A stretch of 64,000 bases of DNA from Mytilus trossulus (lineage: Eukaryota; Mollusca; Bivalvia; Mytilida; Mytilidae). Of the stretch, positions 45,501 through 55,389 are shown one piece after another. The notes beneath the pieces were generated by a model that had not been told where the DNA came from, did not search any database, and saw only the letters and a list, made by a program, of their open reading frames with translations. Position 1 is the stretch's first letter; every line of letters begins with the position of its first letter. A program made the translations under genes and the position numbers. The stretch spans positions 70,157,999-70,221,998 of the forward strand of contig NC_086382.1 in NCBI RefSeq assembly GCF_036588685.1. Direction: 5' to 3'.

Positions 45501-48500
45501 CTTTTTCATATTGGCCCTGTAACATGCCCGAGGTGTTAATAATGGCCAAGGATGGTTGTAATGGCACTGAGGCAACGCCGAGGGCCATGCCAACTGTCCG
45601 AGGCCATTATTAATATCAAGGGCATGTTACAGGGCCAATATGAAAAAGTCCATATATAGATACTTTTATTAACCAACTTTAAAGGCATCTTCATTCAAGA
45701 ACAGTCTTCGAGTCTCGGATCCAAAATTATACAGCTATCCACACACTACAACAGGACCAATACAGAAAAGCCCTTTTCATAACATTTCTATTTTAAAAAT
45801 GGTTTTAATTCTTCGATTAAACAAAGAGTAAGAAACTTACCGTGAAGAAGATACAGGAATTTCATAGCTGAACTTCAACTGGTCTTTTCGCATTCAATTT
45901 CGCATGGAATTTTAGTCAACATTGTGACTGTCAGATGTAATTTCTGATTTCTCATCCAAGTACTTAATTTTATGCTATTAAATTTCATTTCATCTAGCAA
46001 ATAAAAAGTAGCTGGGAAGAATAAATCAGACAGTTTAACTATTCTAAAGTCTGCATTCTGAGTATTGAACAACGGAAATGAAACAGTGATAATAATCGAA
46101 AGTCGTACTCGAAAAAGGTTGTGAAATATTTCCGTTTCAAGTCGTTACAAAACAATGTCAATGAACATCATTTAAACTTGTTTTTATGATATTAAGTTTA
46201 AATGATAGCAATATACGACGAACTTTTTTTCAAATTTTGCGGTCGTATAAAAAGAATAAAAAGATGTCATACTTATTTAAAGAAATAAAACGACATTTTG
46301 ATTTAATCGATGTCCCGTTTCATCTGTTCATAATGCACGACTGTGATTTCGTAATGCACGGGTATACTTTCGTAATGCATGACTGAGATTTCGTAATGCA
46401 TGACTGAGATCTCGTAATGACTGGCTGTAGCGATTTCTCCGTTCATAGTGACCAGATGTCGAAATTTTCCTTTTATAAAGCATGGGCATTTCTATATATC
46501 TATAATACTAAAATTACGAGGTCCAATTTGTCAGCCGTCATCACGTTAAAACGACGAATCACAGAATTCAACTTTATATATAACTAATATAGTACAAAGG
46601 TGTAGATTAAAAATTACACCACTCCAGGCCCTTTTGTTTTCCACGTAATTAATATTGCCAATAATTAAGAAGTTCCGGGTCGAGTCCGATACCGATACCA
46701 ATAGTATATTCACCTGTTACCTATTACCTTATCTGTACGTTCCGCATCTGACAGGCGCACCACCAAACGGTGTATTCAGGATTAATATGCTATATACACG
46801 GGTCATAATCACAAGGTTGACACTACTAAATTGTCAAATTGTTACCTATTGTAGTATTTTAATCAGTAAGACTTTCTAAGATAACAATACGAATACTAAA
46901 AATCTGGACTAAAAATAAGGCGTATAGGTACAGTTTTCAATTTGTTAGTGGGCATGACGTAAAACAGCGAAACAAAGAATTCAACTTTATTTATAACTAA
47001 TATAGGACAATGCTGTTGACTCCATTCCAGGACCTATTGTTTTCCAAATAATAAATATTACCAATAATTGATAAGTTTCAGTTCGACGGGTTCAAACAGA
47101 AAGATTTGAAAGCAGAGAAAACTGTGTATCTTATAATCGGCATGACTTTATCAGATGACAATACTAATACTAAAATAAGGCTTGCGCATAGTTATATACT
47201 TTAATTCAGTCACGGACCCGTGAGATCACGGGTGTGTTCTAGTATTGTAGTAAGTTTGTTAATAAAGATTCAGAGCACATATCTGTACCAGCATATGCTA
47301 GTGTGTAGTGTGTCCTAACTACTAGTAATATTTAGTATACATCTCTTCACAGGTTAGCTCTGAGCTATATAACGAAATTATCAAGAAAATTTCTTCCAAG
47401 CGTCTGGTATTAGGACGGCATTGCAGAAATATCTGGTGGCCAACGATATTGCTAGCCATAGTCATTGTCCTCCCGACATTAGGTGTTGCACTTGCATTTA
47501 TTGGTATTTCAATCAACGAAAGTGATGATAATTTTATACAGTTGATTTCTATCCTGATGGTATTTCCTGTTGTAGTAGTGCTGTGGTTAGCTATGTGTGG
47601 CTGTTCAGAATATTGGGTAAGTATAATGAAAAGTGTAGTTAATCTAGAAAATGGAATGCAACACTAGCAAAAATATGCCATATATGAACACCGTGTGTCG
47701 AATGTTAAACTGTGGATTCATTATTATTCGTTAGATACTCGAAACCCGTTGGTGAAATATGCGGACGACATAAAATGCAATGCCAATTGTATGCCGACGC
47801 ACTCAGACATATCAAGTGATTAAACCGGAAAGTGATTGGGACGATATATCCAACCGTTTGAAAGCGTGTTTGTCAGAGATAAGCGATTGAATGACTTCAA
47901 ATATGCTGAAACTGAATCAGGACAAAACAGAGCTCATCGTCTTTGCTCCGAAACATCAAGTCAAACAGTTATCAAGGTATGAGCTACCCTTCGATGGCAC
48001 TACTTTAAGTAATGCAAACTGTGTTAGAAGTGTTCCTTGGTAAGACCTTGAGTATGGAAAAGCAGGTTACATCCGTCTCAAAATCATGTGACCACCAGAT
48101 TCGAACCATCGGAAACGACAGAGCTGGAGCTACATTGTGGAATGACCTACCAACTCATTTACGGAAAGAACAATCGCTTACTCGTTTTAAGAAAAGGTTT
48201 AAAGACACATATTTTTAGACTGGCGTACTATGATTTGTAAGACCTGTGATATTTAATTATTATTCTTACAGTTTAAATGATAGGGCATTTTTATTTTTAT
48301 TTTATTATAATTTGTAATTTAAGTATAAAAGTTTTATTTAAGAGTCAGTTTGAATTATTTTTTCGCTGTGTTTTACTGGTTAAATTTCCACCTTAGATTT
48401 TCTCTGAGGTAAGTTAATATACCCTTTAATGCAAATTTTAATGATTTTACTTGTGTTTATACAGCAGGGAATGTAAATACTTAAATGTTCATCATTATTT

Positions 48501-51500
48501 TATTTTATTTTTGGTTGACTGTTATATTCTAATATTTATGTTTTTATGGTATTCATTGTACGCATTGTGATATATATATTTTCCTTCAATTTCATGTAAA
48601 TCGCTTGGAGTAATATGTTTATCAGATAAAACTATATAATAGCTATGTAATAATAATAAATAATATAATTTTTTATGGATTTCGTGGTAACAGGTGAACC
48701 ACGAAATTAAATGTACAATGAATAACAAATCTTCTATAGGATTATACGCAGGCTTCGGAAAAAACAACGAAATCAAATATCCACGTCGTGACGAACATGT
48801 AAGCTTTCCTTAATCCACCTTAATCCACGAAAAATTGATAACCACGAAAATAAATGAATCCACAGTACCATGTTTAATCCGGAAAGAAGAAATCATTTCT
48901 TGACCTACAGTTCAAGGTCATATAAGAAGTTAAAATAACAAAACTACTGAACATTCATAACGGAATATAGTTGTATCTATGAATGAATTTACCATGTCAA
49001 ATGGCAAAATCAAATGATAAAACACATCAAACGAATGGAAAACAACTGTCATATTCCTGACTTACAAACGTTATGGTTATGTCTTACAATCTTCTGAGTT
49101 TTAACCTTCATACAAAATATCGTAAGTCTCCGATGAAAGATGTTGTTAGGAAGAAAAGACTGTTTGAGTACAAAAAAAAGGGAAAATAACATCTATAGCA
49201 TTATTGGGACTAACTTGTTTTAACCATTTCATTATATATACCAATATTGAATTCGTAGTTATAATCGGTAAACAAAGCTTGCAAAGTAATCGTCTTAACA
49301 TGGATTCAAATGTGTTTGAACTGATGTTTTCTTGTTAAGAACTCTTAATTCTCATCAGATTGATCATGTTTATGTTATGCTTCGATTTGTATATTTTGTT
49401 CGATTTTAATTCATTATACAATGAATTGTGATTTTAAAGGTAATGTTGCTGTATTTTAATTGCAAGTAAATGATAACAACATTATTATATATAAAGATAA
49501 AACTATATATTCAAAGACTGTATTAGTGTTGAATTGGCAACCTTTTATAATAAGTTTATGTAAGGATTGATAAGTTAACAACGATAGACAAAATCACCGT
49601 AAAATGAGGCTCATTTTAAGCTATGCCGTTTAAAGTTAATAGTGCAAAATTTCAAAATTTCAAAAGCGTTGTATTTATGAATGAATTCACCAAAGGTTTT
49701 CAATAATTTGTGGTGACGAAATCCTTGACATAATTAATGACCGGTAAAACATAGAACACTTTCATTAAAAAGCAAAACTTCACTTCAAACTAGTGCATGG
49801 CGAATGAGATCGATTATACACACATCATACGATAAGAGCAAAAGAACATTCCAGCCCAAAAATGCAAAATGAACAATAGGAAACTAAATGTTGTCCTTTC
49901 TGTCGTCATTTGTTTCAGTACAGATGTTCGTGTAGTTCTGGAATAACTAAATTTAGAAAAGGACAGTTAATGCTGTTTTCATTTGATTTATTTTAAGTAT
50001 GTCCCTGGCAAGATTCATGGACGATTAAACGAATAAATATATTATCAAGATAACGATTGGTTTTGTTGAATTTATACAATATCAAACTCATCATAGATAC
50101 TAGGATTAAATTTTGTATTTACGCCATACGCACGTTTCGTCTACGGAAGACTTATCAGTGAAGCTCGAATCCAAAAAAGTAAAAAAAAAAGGCCAAATAA
50201 AAACGAAATTGAAGAGCATTGAGGGCTAAAATTCCTAAAAGTTTTGCAAAATTCAGATTAAGTTATCTATTCCTGAGATGGACTTAAGGTGTGTCTTCAT
50301 TGAGGTTGGTGATACATTATGAATCAGAACTTTACAGATACAACATTGTTCAAGTCTAAAAATTGGTGCCTGTATGAATACTTTAAAAAAGAATTGCCGT
50401 AACGAATAGTGATGTTGTGTTGAGGAAATTTACAGCTTTATTTATATCATTTTATTTCCAAGAGTCTTTTTTGCATATTAACCTTTTTCATTGTAGACAA
50501 CATGGACAAGGCTTTACAAAATTCGCAGCCGATACTTCTCCAATAACATTTTTCAAACAACTGTCGTTAAATTCAAAAACGTCAACCGAAATGAAAGGAT
50601 CAACACCACGTTATATGTCTATAACATCAAACATATTATTTTTGACTTAGAAATACATATGCTTCATTACAAAAGTTGAATTTATTTGTACAAGTTGATT
50701 GATAGATGTTTAAGAAACTAGTTAAACGCGATCAATAATTTGTTATCGAAATCTTTAATACTAGAGGTCAAGATCAAACAATATTTTATTTGGTGTAGTT
50801 TATTTAGCCAATACATAGAAGCGACCTTCAAAGGTTCATAAGAGGTCTTAAGGTCGAAATGATATGATTGTCTACAATATGACTCTCGATGAACGCACGA
50901 ACCTGAATGTAGAAGAATTCATTATTTCATTCTTTAGAACATCTGTACGCGTGTTTTATGTACGTTATCGTTTTCTCAATTTGGTATATTTTACCCTTTT
51001 CTACTCATTTGAGAATTGTTTTACTGACTTATATTGAATATAAATGATACAAAATTCAATGCTCTATGGTTTGCCTTCGAGAAAACTCATGTTATGTTCG
51101 AAAAAATAAATGCTCATATTTGTGTTATTTTATTGTGATATTTAGCAAGTAGCATTTCATATACTATACATTTTTTTTCTTAATTTCAAAATAGGGACAA
51201 CGTGAGATGAGACACACTTTTCAAGAAGTTAACAGAAAACTTATACCAAACAAGGTCATGGTCACTTATAAAAGACAACGATTGACTGCTAATTTTACAG
51301 TATCCTTTGCTGAGCAATAAATTAAATATTGATAAAAGTATGAACCACATTATTTCAGGGTATTTCGATTAGATAGAAGATATATTTGAGATATTACTTG
51401 TGCTGTTATTTTATATTCCGTTTTTAAATGTAAAAACATGAAAATAGTACCTTGACGTCACGTCAAAATGATTATGACAAAATAATTTCTAGATCTATGA

Positions 51501-54500
51501 GATGATGGACAAAAACATGTGAGCTTATCACAGTTAATATGCATCTTTATAAATGTGCACCAAAATTTCTTTTACGAAAGTAGCTGTGCATAGAGGTAGA
51601 GAGAGTTTATTGCTCACGAACACTTTTAACACCGCTTCATATGATATATGCCTGTCTAAGTCAGATGTGCATGGAGGTAGAGAAAGTTTATTGCTCACGA
51701 AGACGTTAAACACCGCTTCATATGATATATGTCTGACTAAAGTCAGCTGTTTGTAATTCAGTGGTTGCCGTTGTTTGCTGTCAGTCTAAGTTGTTTTCTT
51801 TTTTTGTTTTATCATATATCAGACTGGTTTTTTTTGTCGTCTGAATGTTTTAAAATTTGTCATTTTGTTCATTGCTGAAGACCATTGGGAGATCTAACTT
51901 TGCTTCAATCCACTTTATTTAAACGCTGTCGGATAGTTCTCATTGGCAATTTTACCCATTTCCATGTTTTTTTAAGATGTCAATATTCAAGTTCGTTTGA
52001 GGTTTTTTTAAAACATTTTTCATTGTTTTCCATTGCTATTAAACCAGGTATACAAAAATAGTTTAATGCAAAATTCAGTTAAACATGTTAAACATGTTTA
52101 AACAATAATTAACATATGATATACATTTTCTTTAACTTGATATCAGATTTGTTTTCTTTTCTTTGACATGACAACATGTGTAGTAAGTAATAATTATATG
52201 TAATAACTCGAATTTATTGATATATTCATAAATACGTAATTTGTACTAAATATAAATTAGCTTTTTCTAGAACTGATCAACTTAAGCTTTAGCATCACAA
52301 ATATATTTGCGTTTAATTTATTTCTACGATGAACATGTTTTAATGGGGAAAAAAGGAGAAAGTCCAGAAATAGTGTTATACCCAACCTACGCTCATTATT
52401 CTACTCGGTCTGTATGTCCGTCATTAAGTCTGTTCATCCGTCTCTCCTGCTTAATGGTTAATGTTTTTGTCACTGAAGTGTTTAATGAAGTTGATGTCCA
52501 ACTTGAAACTATAGTACACATATTCTCTATATGATTTTTCAAAATTTGAATTTCGAACATTTGTCCACCAGGAACTGCTTCAAAACACACATCTTATGGG
52601 ATCTCAATGTCTCCTATTGCAATTCTAGTTTGTATTATTTTACATACTGGAAAGATCTCATTTTTTTAATTGGAGAACCATTTTTATCGATAAAGATTGG
52701 TCAGTACTTCAAAAATAAAGGTACATCTCATGTTACGTTGTGAGTTTCGTAGTTGACAAAAATAGTTTCGTAGTGGACAAAAAATTGTTGTAGTTGACAT
52801 TAACACTACTCTTTGTTATAAAAACATATTGAAACCTACTTGAAACTAACCCTTGTTATTTGTTTTGCAAGAATATAATTGAAAAAAAGAGTAAAACACG
52901 ACTGTATGTTAGTGATAGTGTCCACTACGAAATGGTGTTTTTTTTCAAAACTTGTTTCGTAGTTGACCGCTTGTAGTGGTCATATTCACACGTTTTATTT
53001 TTTTTCCCTATAATTTCTATATTGCAATAGTAATAAAAATTATTCTTTTCATCAAAACACATGCTAACGTTGTACACCGATACAATGACTTTGTTGAAAA
53101 TTGTCATTCCATCTAAAAAGTAAAATCACAAAAAAACTGAACTTAGAGGAAAATGAATTTGGAAAGTCCATAATCACATGACAAAATCAAATAACAAAAC
53201 ACATGAAAAATGAATGGACAAGAACTGTCATATTCCTGACTTGGTACTTAAAGTATTTCAATTTGCAGAAATGGTTGTTGTTCAGCGTTTGTTTTTGTGG
53301 TTCATAAGTGTTTCTCGTTTTTCTTTGTTTATATAGATTAAACCGTTTAGGTTCCTGTTTGACTTGTTTTACACCAGTCATATTTGGTCCCTTAAAGCGT
53401 GCGGTTCGGTGTGAGCTAAGGCTCCGTGTTGAAGGCCATACCTTTACTTTGATTGTTTACCATTTTCACATTATGACTTGGATGCAAAATTGTCTCATTG
53501 TCGCTCATACCACATCTTATATTTAAAGAAAGTGAATTGGTTGGTCTTTAATGGCTGTTCAATTTATAATTGCTGTTCATCCCTGAACATAAATATACCA
53601 TATTGTCTTATTCTTATACTGCAGAATCACATGGCATCAGAACTTCACAACACGAGAATCCGCGAGAATCTTACCCGTGATATGGTAGTTCTTCCAATGA
53701 ATGACGATGATGACGAGGCTCTATTAGTTGGTACAAATGAGGATTCTGTAACATGTGATGAACAGGTATAGATATACATCGTAATTATTATATCTACAAT
53801 GTGACTGCATGCTTACTGCAGGAATTTATCACCCTTAAATGCTGATAAATATAGTTTGTGTGCACTAAACTGTATTATAAACCTCGGTAACGCTGAAGAA
53901 AAAAAGGCGTGACTCGACGAACGAAAGCTATCTTTTAGAGCTTAATTGATCGAGTTTTTAACGAACTTTATATAGTGTTTGTAAATTATACATTTTGATA
54001 TATACATAATGTTCACCATTATTATTGACTTTTGTTATCTATATTATGCAAATATGTTTTTATTTGATCTATTGGAGGCAGATAATCGTTTAAATTTGTA
54101 CGACGTTAAACGTTTTTATTGCCCTGTCAAAGATAACATATTGTCATTATGTTTTCCGGTATTTGCGTTCGTCTATTTATTTTGTTCGTCTGTCAATTTG
54201 ACCTGAAACTTAGTATACACATAAAGATAAAAGAGGGACGAAAGACACCAAAGGGACAGTCAAACTCGTAAATCTAAAACAAACTGACAACGTCATGGCT
54301 AAAAATGAAAAAGACAAACAGAAAAACAATAGTACACATGACACAACATAGAAAACTAAAGAATAAACAACACGAACCCCACCAAAAACTAGGGGTGATC
54401 TCAGGTGCTCCGGAAGGGTAAGCAGATCCTGCTCCACATGCGGCACCCGTCGTGTTGCTTATGTGATTACAAATCCGGTAAATAGTCTAAGATGATATGG

Positions 54501-55266
54501 TTACTATGATTGCCAATGAGATAAATCTCCGAAAGAGCATGTTACAAATATAGGTCACCAAACAGCCTTCAACAACGAACATTGAACAAACACATAATTG
54601 TTTATTTAGATATATGAGCATGCTAATTTGTATTCAAAATTACTCTTATGAACCTTTTTCACAGAACATGTGACACTGAGAAATCTAAAAATGTTTTTAT
54701 AATGTCCCTTTGGTAACTTTAACAATGTTTTGTATGACATAATCCTGCATGGTCGCTTTAACGCCACAATATTAAAATCATAGAAAAACATAACTGATTT
54801 TTTACAAATACTGAACTCATATCAACATGATCAAGGAAATGACACGTCGATTGTGTTTAAAAGAGCAAAAGTGAGAAATTGTATTTCCAACATGTGACTG
54901 AATATGTGTTTGCCATACACCTTTCACAGTGTTTGTACTTATAGACACAACAAGACGGTTGCCACATATGGAGCAAGATCTGGTTACCCTCACGGAACAT
55001 CTTACATTTTCTTTCTTAGTTAAGCTCGTTTTGCTCTTTCTATAGTTTTCGTATTTTATATACTATTGTTATTTTTACGTTTTATCGTGTTCTTGTTGCA
55101 GGAGACAATAACTAATAGCCTATTGGACTTATCTAGTGCCTACCTTATGGATTATATGAATGAAAAACTAGAACATGCTGGGGACAATAACAGACATGCA
55201 ACAAAAGCAATATGTATTTGTCAATTTGCTGAGTCACAGGAAATTTTGAAAAATGTCGATGTGTGA
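39044..55266 (+). CDS. TIR-domain protein with two membrane segments, seven-exon model
   Basis: Exons: 39044-39506, 41119-41166, 42344-42459, 47353-47616, 51195-51254, 53625-53765, 55102-55266; junction phases 1, 1, 0, 0, 0, 0; 418 residues. The TIR domain is about 22-152 with box 1 'FISYCESD' (27-34), a box-2-like 'DFIPGMKI' (59-66), 'WCQYEVEF' (93-100) and a box-3-like 'NVWLPKL'. Two hydrophobic segments, 236-263 and 270-291, flank a short 'NESDD' loop. Basic residues before the first segment predict a cytosolic N-terminus, so TIR and tail both face the cytosol. The tail has 'DDDDEALL' (344-351), a [DE]XXXL[LI]-type endolysosomal sorting motif. TIR proteins signal in innate immunity or cleave NAD; E97 aligns by eye with the catalytic Glu of SARM1-type TIRs. 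The exon 5 donor is weak. An alternative last exon lies at 60307-60480. Confidence 0.75.
40460..40725 (-). repeat. Family A repeat variant, inverted
   Basis: 'gtttatgtaatatatacgtgtttctcg', 'attagaccgttggttttcccgtttgaatgg', 'cggtgtgagccaaggctccgtgttgaaggcc' and 'gagttgtctcgttggcactcacacc'. The closest relative is 53280-53525. Confidence 0.75.
41119..41166 (+). CDS. TIR gene exon 2
   Basis: A 48-nt exon after CTTTTCAG, with donor GTAAAA. Only one of the three frames is open and it is the one demanded by exon 1, giving 'EHYNHELALNRVKDA'. It is too short to appear as an independent frame. Confidence 0.72.
41625..41945 (+). repeat. Family C repeat, long copy
   Basis: 'acaaaaataccgaattcta', 'gactgttttagtcctgacttggtacagac', 'tagctagcttaacctgcc' and 'acagcagtcaacattgtgc'. 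Confidence 0.75.
42344..42459 (+). CDS. TIR gene exon 3
   Basis: A 116-nt exon after TTATTACAG, donor GTAAAC, phase 1 to 0. It encodes a polar linker with 'NRNRNLDLLHEE' and 'FRWKYVPESL' between the TIR domain and the membrane exon. Confidence 0.82.
42715..42780 (-). repeat. Family E repeat fragment, inverted
   Basis: 'agaaaatgatagtgtgagtggggcgtcc' and 'ggacacattcttgtttgtac' are the reverse complement of the start of 37145-37440. Confidence 0.75.
42835..42955 (-). repeat. Family A repeat fragment, inverted
   Basis: 'tagctgactatgcggtatgggctttgc' joins directly to a degraded 'gtggagaattgtcttattggtgattagaccacatctt'. Confidence 0.7.
43230..43310 (+). repeat. Family F repeat fragment
   Basis: 'aatggaaatatgtcaaagagacaacaaccagaccaaaaag' matches 26215-26290. 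Confidence 0.65.
43430..43735 (-). repeat. Family A repeat, full length, inverted
   Basis: Complete inverted order from 'aaatcaggagcctgtaaattcagtggttgg' to 'gttgtatcattggcaatcataccacatcttct'. With 5755-6035 it defines the unit length as about 300 bp. Confidence 0.8.
43750..45490. other. Intron 3 sequence, nothing else recognised
   Basis: No exon-like frame or repeat family could be assigned in this part of the 4.9-kb intron between TIR exons 3 and 4. Confidence 0.4.
45495..45654. mobile_element. 160-bp palindromic MITE flanked by TA
   Basis: 45495-45547 is the reverse complement of 45602-45654 at 49 of 53 positions, and the pairing continues inward, imperfectly, towards a centre near 45574. 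TA stands at each outer end, so the body would be TGGACTTTTTCATATTGG...CCAATATGAAAAAGTCCA with a TA target, as for Tc1/mariner-type MITEs. A transcript would fold into one long hairpin. Confidence 0.85.
46329..46427 (+). repeat. 21-bp tandem repeat, 4.7 copies
   Basis: Unit cgtaatgcatgactgagattt starts at 46329, 46350, 46371, 46392 and 46413. The period is seven codons, so the plus frame ending at 46386 reads as an F-V-M-H-D-type heptad. It lies within an intron and probably has no coding meaning. Confidence 0.85.
46499..47242 (+). mobile_element. Candidate non-autonomous Helitron
   Basis: The 5' end is TCTATAATACTAAAATTACG, preceded by A. The 3' end is a hairpin at 47216-47233 (ACCCGTGA/GA/TCACGGGT), then GTGTT and CTAG, followed by T. 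TC start, 3' hairpin about 10 nt before CTRR and insertion between A and T are Helitron hallmarks. The interior has a diverged direct duplication (near 46560 and 46985, 'gaattcaactttat.tataactaatata'). No Rep/helicase frame. It ends 110 bp before the TIR membrane exon. Confidence 0.75.
47353..47616 (+). CDS. TIR gene exon 4 (two transmembrane segments)
   Basis: A 264-nt, phase 0-0 exon after TTCACAG, with a consensus GTAAGT donor. Residues 210-297: a basic stretch ('KKISSKR', 'RHCRN'), hydrophobic segment 236-263, loop 'NESDDN', hydrophobic segment 270-291 and cysteines just after it ('MCGCSEYW') that could be acylated. A whole-exon membrane hairpin in phase 0 is a natural modular unit. Confidence 0.88.
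47745..48225 (+). pseudogene. LINE reverse transcriptase relic
   Basis: Broken frames give 'KYADDIK' (YADD box), 'WDDISNRLKACLSEI', 'MLKLNQDKTELIVFAPKHQ' and, after an internal deletion and frame changes, 'WNDLPTHLRKEQSLTRFKKRFK' up to 48218. This order belongs to CR1-like LINE ORF2. The fragment sits 130 bp after the TIR membrane exon and has no intact product. Confidence 0.85.
48226..50085. other. Intron 4 sequence with one family C fragment
   Basis: 48965-49060 carries 'aataacaaaactactgaac', 'caaatggcaaaatcaaat' and 'caactgtcatattcctgactta', a family C fragment. The rest is AT-rich with no gene or family assigned. Confidence 0.5.
50090..50290 (+). repeat. Family B repeat, single partial copy
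   Basis: 'ttacgccatacgcacgtttcgtctacggaagacttatcagtg' to 'ttgaagagcattgagggc' and 'cagattaagttatctattcctg'. Confidence 0.75.
51195..51254 (+). CDS. TIR gene exon 5 (possible alternative end)
   Basis: After AAAATAG an open phase-0 stretch runs 41 codons to TAA at 51318-51320. A GT at 51255 (AAG|GTCATG) would end a 20-codon exon ('GQREMRHTFQEV...') in phase 0 and join exon 6. The donor is weak. Either the short exon is spliced or the long form ends the protein with a basic tail ('TYKRQRLTANF'). Both are compatible with the sequence. Confidence 0.55.
51585..51745 (+). repeat. 81-bp tandem duplication
   Basis: 'tgtgcatagaggtagagagagtttattgctcacgaac' at 51585 recurs at 51666, and the match continues through 'aacaccgcttcatatgatatatg'. 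The period is 27 codons and the plus frame stays open through both copies. It borders a degraded family A repeat. Confidence 0.85.
51760..52740. other. Intron 5 sequence; degraded family A repeat at the left
   Basis: 51750-51960 shows weak inverted family A order ('aattcagtggttgccg', 'gttcattgctgaagacc', 'gttctcattggcaattttacc'). Beyond that no gene or repeat could be assigned. Confidence 0.4.
52743..52980. repeat. Clustered TTTCGTAGT(T/G)GAC motifs in both orientations
   Basis: Direct copies at about 52745, 52766 and 52787 (last one degraded), an inverted copy at 52920-52932 and a direct copy at 52955. The arrangement suggests the subterminal repeats of a small transposon, but I could not define the ends. 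Confidence 0.5.
53115..53275 (+). repeat. Family C repeat copy
   Basis: 'gtaaaatcacaaaaaaactgaacttagagg', 'gaactgtcatattcctgacttggtac'. Confidence 0.75.
53280..53525 (-). repeat. Family A repeat variant, inverted
   Basis: 'attaaaccgtttaggttcctgtttgacttg', 'cggtgtgagctaaggctccgtgttgaaggcc' and 'tgtctcattgtcgctcataccacatctta'; same subtype as 40460-40725. It ends 100 bp before TIR exon 6. Confidence 0.75.
53625..53765 (+). CDS. TIR gene exon 6 (acidic tail)
   Basis: A 141-nt, phase 0-0 exon after ACTGCAG, donor GTATAG. It encodes 47 residues with 'NDDDDEALLVG', an acidic dileucine-type motif, in the predicted cytosolic tail. The small 97-codon unspliced frame around it starts in the upstream intron and should not be read as the product. 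Confidence 0.78.
54215..54480 (+). repeat. Family D repeat
   Basis: 'gagggacgaaagacaccaaagggacagtcaaactcgtaaat', 'actgacaacgtcatggc', 'cacgaaccccaccaaaaactaggggtgatctcagg' and 'ctgctccacatgcggcacccgtcgtgttgctta' are the full order of a common mussel repeat. Confidence 0.8.
54490..54590 (+). repeat. Family A repeat fragment
   Basis: 'gatggtatggttactatgattgccaatgag'-like start at 54490 and 'ataggtcaccaaacagccttcaacaa' downstream. Confidence 0.6.
55102..55266 (+). CDS. TIR gene terminal exon, copy 1
   Basis: After TTGTTGCAG, 54 codons and TGA. It encodes 'ETITNSLLDLSSAYLMDYMN...', an amphipathic, leucine-rich start, then 'GDNNRH'. Phase 0 fits exon 6. Against copy 2 it lacks one base near 55246, which shifts its last codons and makes it stop four codons earlier. 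Confidence 0.8.
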   Translation, partial: ETITNSLLDLSSAYLMDYMNEKLEHAGDNNRHATKAICICQFAESQEILKNVDV

Positions 55267-55389
55267 TGTCGGAGAACTAGAAACAGCATTTTTTTTAAAA
55301 TGAAATGTTCAAAGCAAATCAAAATAATGATTATAACAATATTTAATTTATATGATTATTATATTCGTAAAATTTGTATACTTCTACTT

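Noticed and set aside
52743..52980. Defined transposon with TTTCGTAGTTGAC termini
   Set aside because: Motif copies are clear, but no consistent outer ends or target duplication could be found; left as a repeat cluster.
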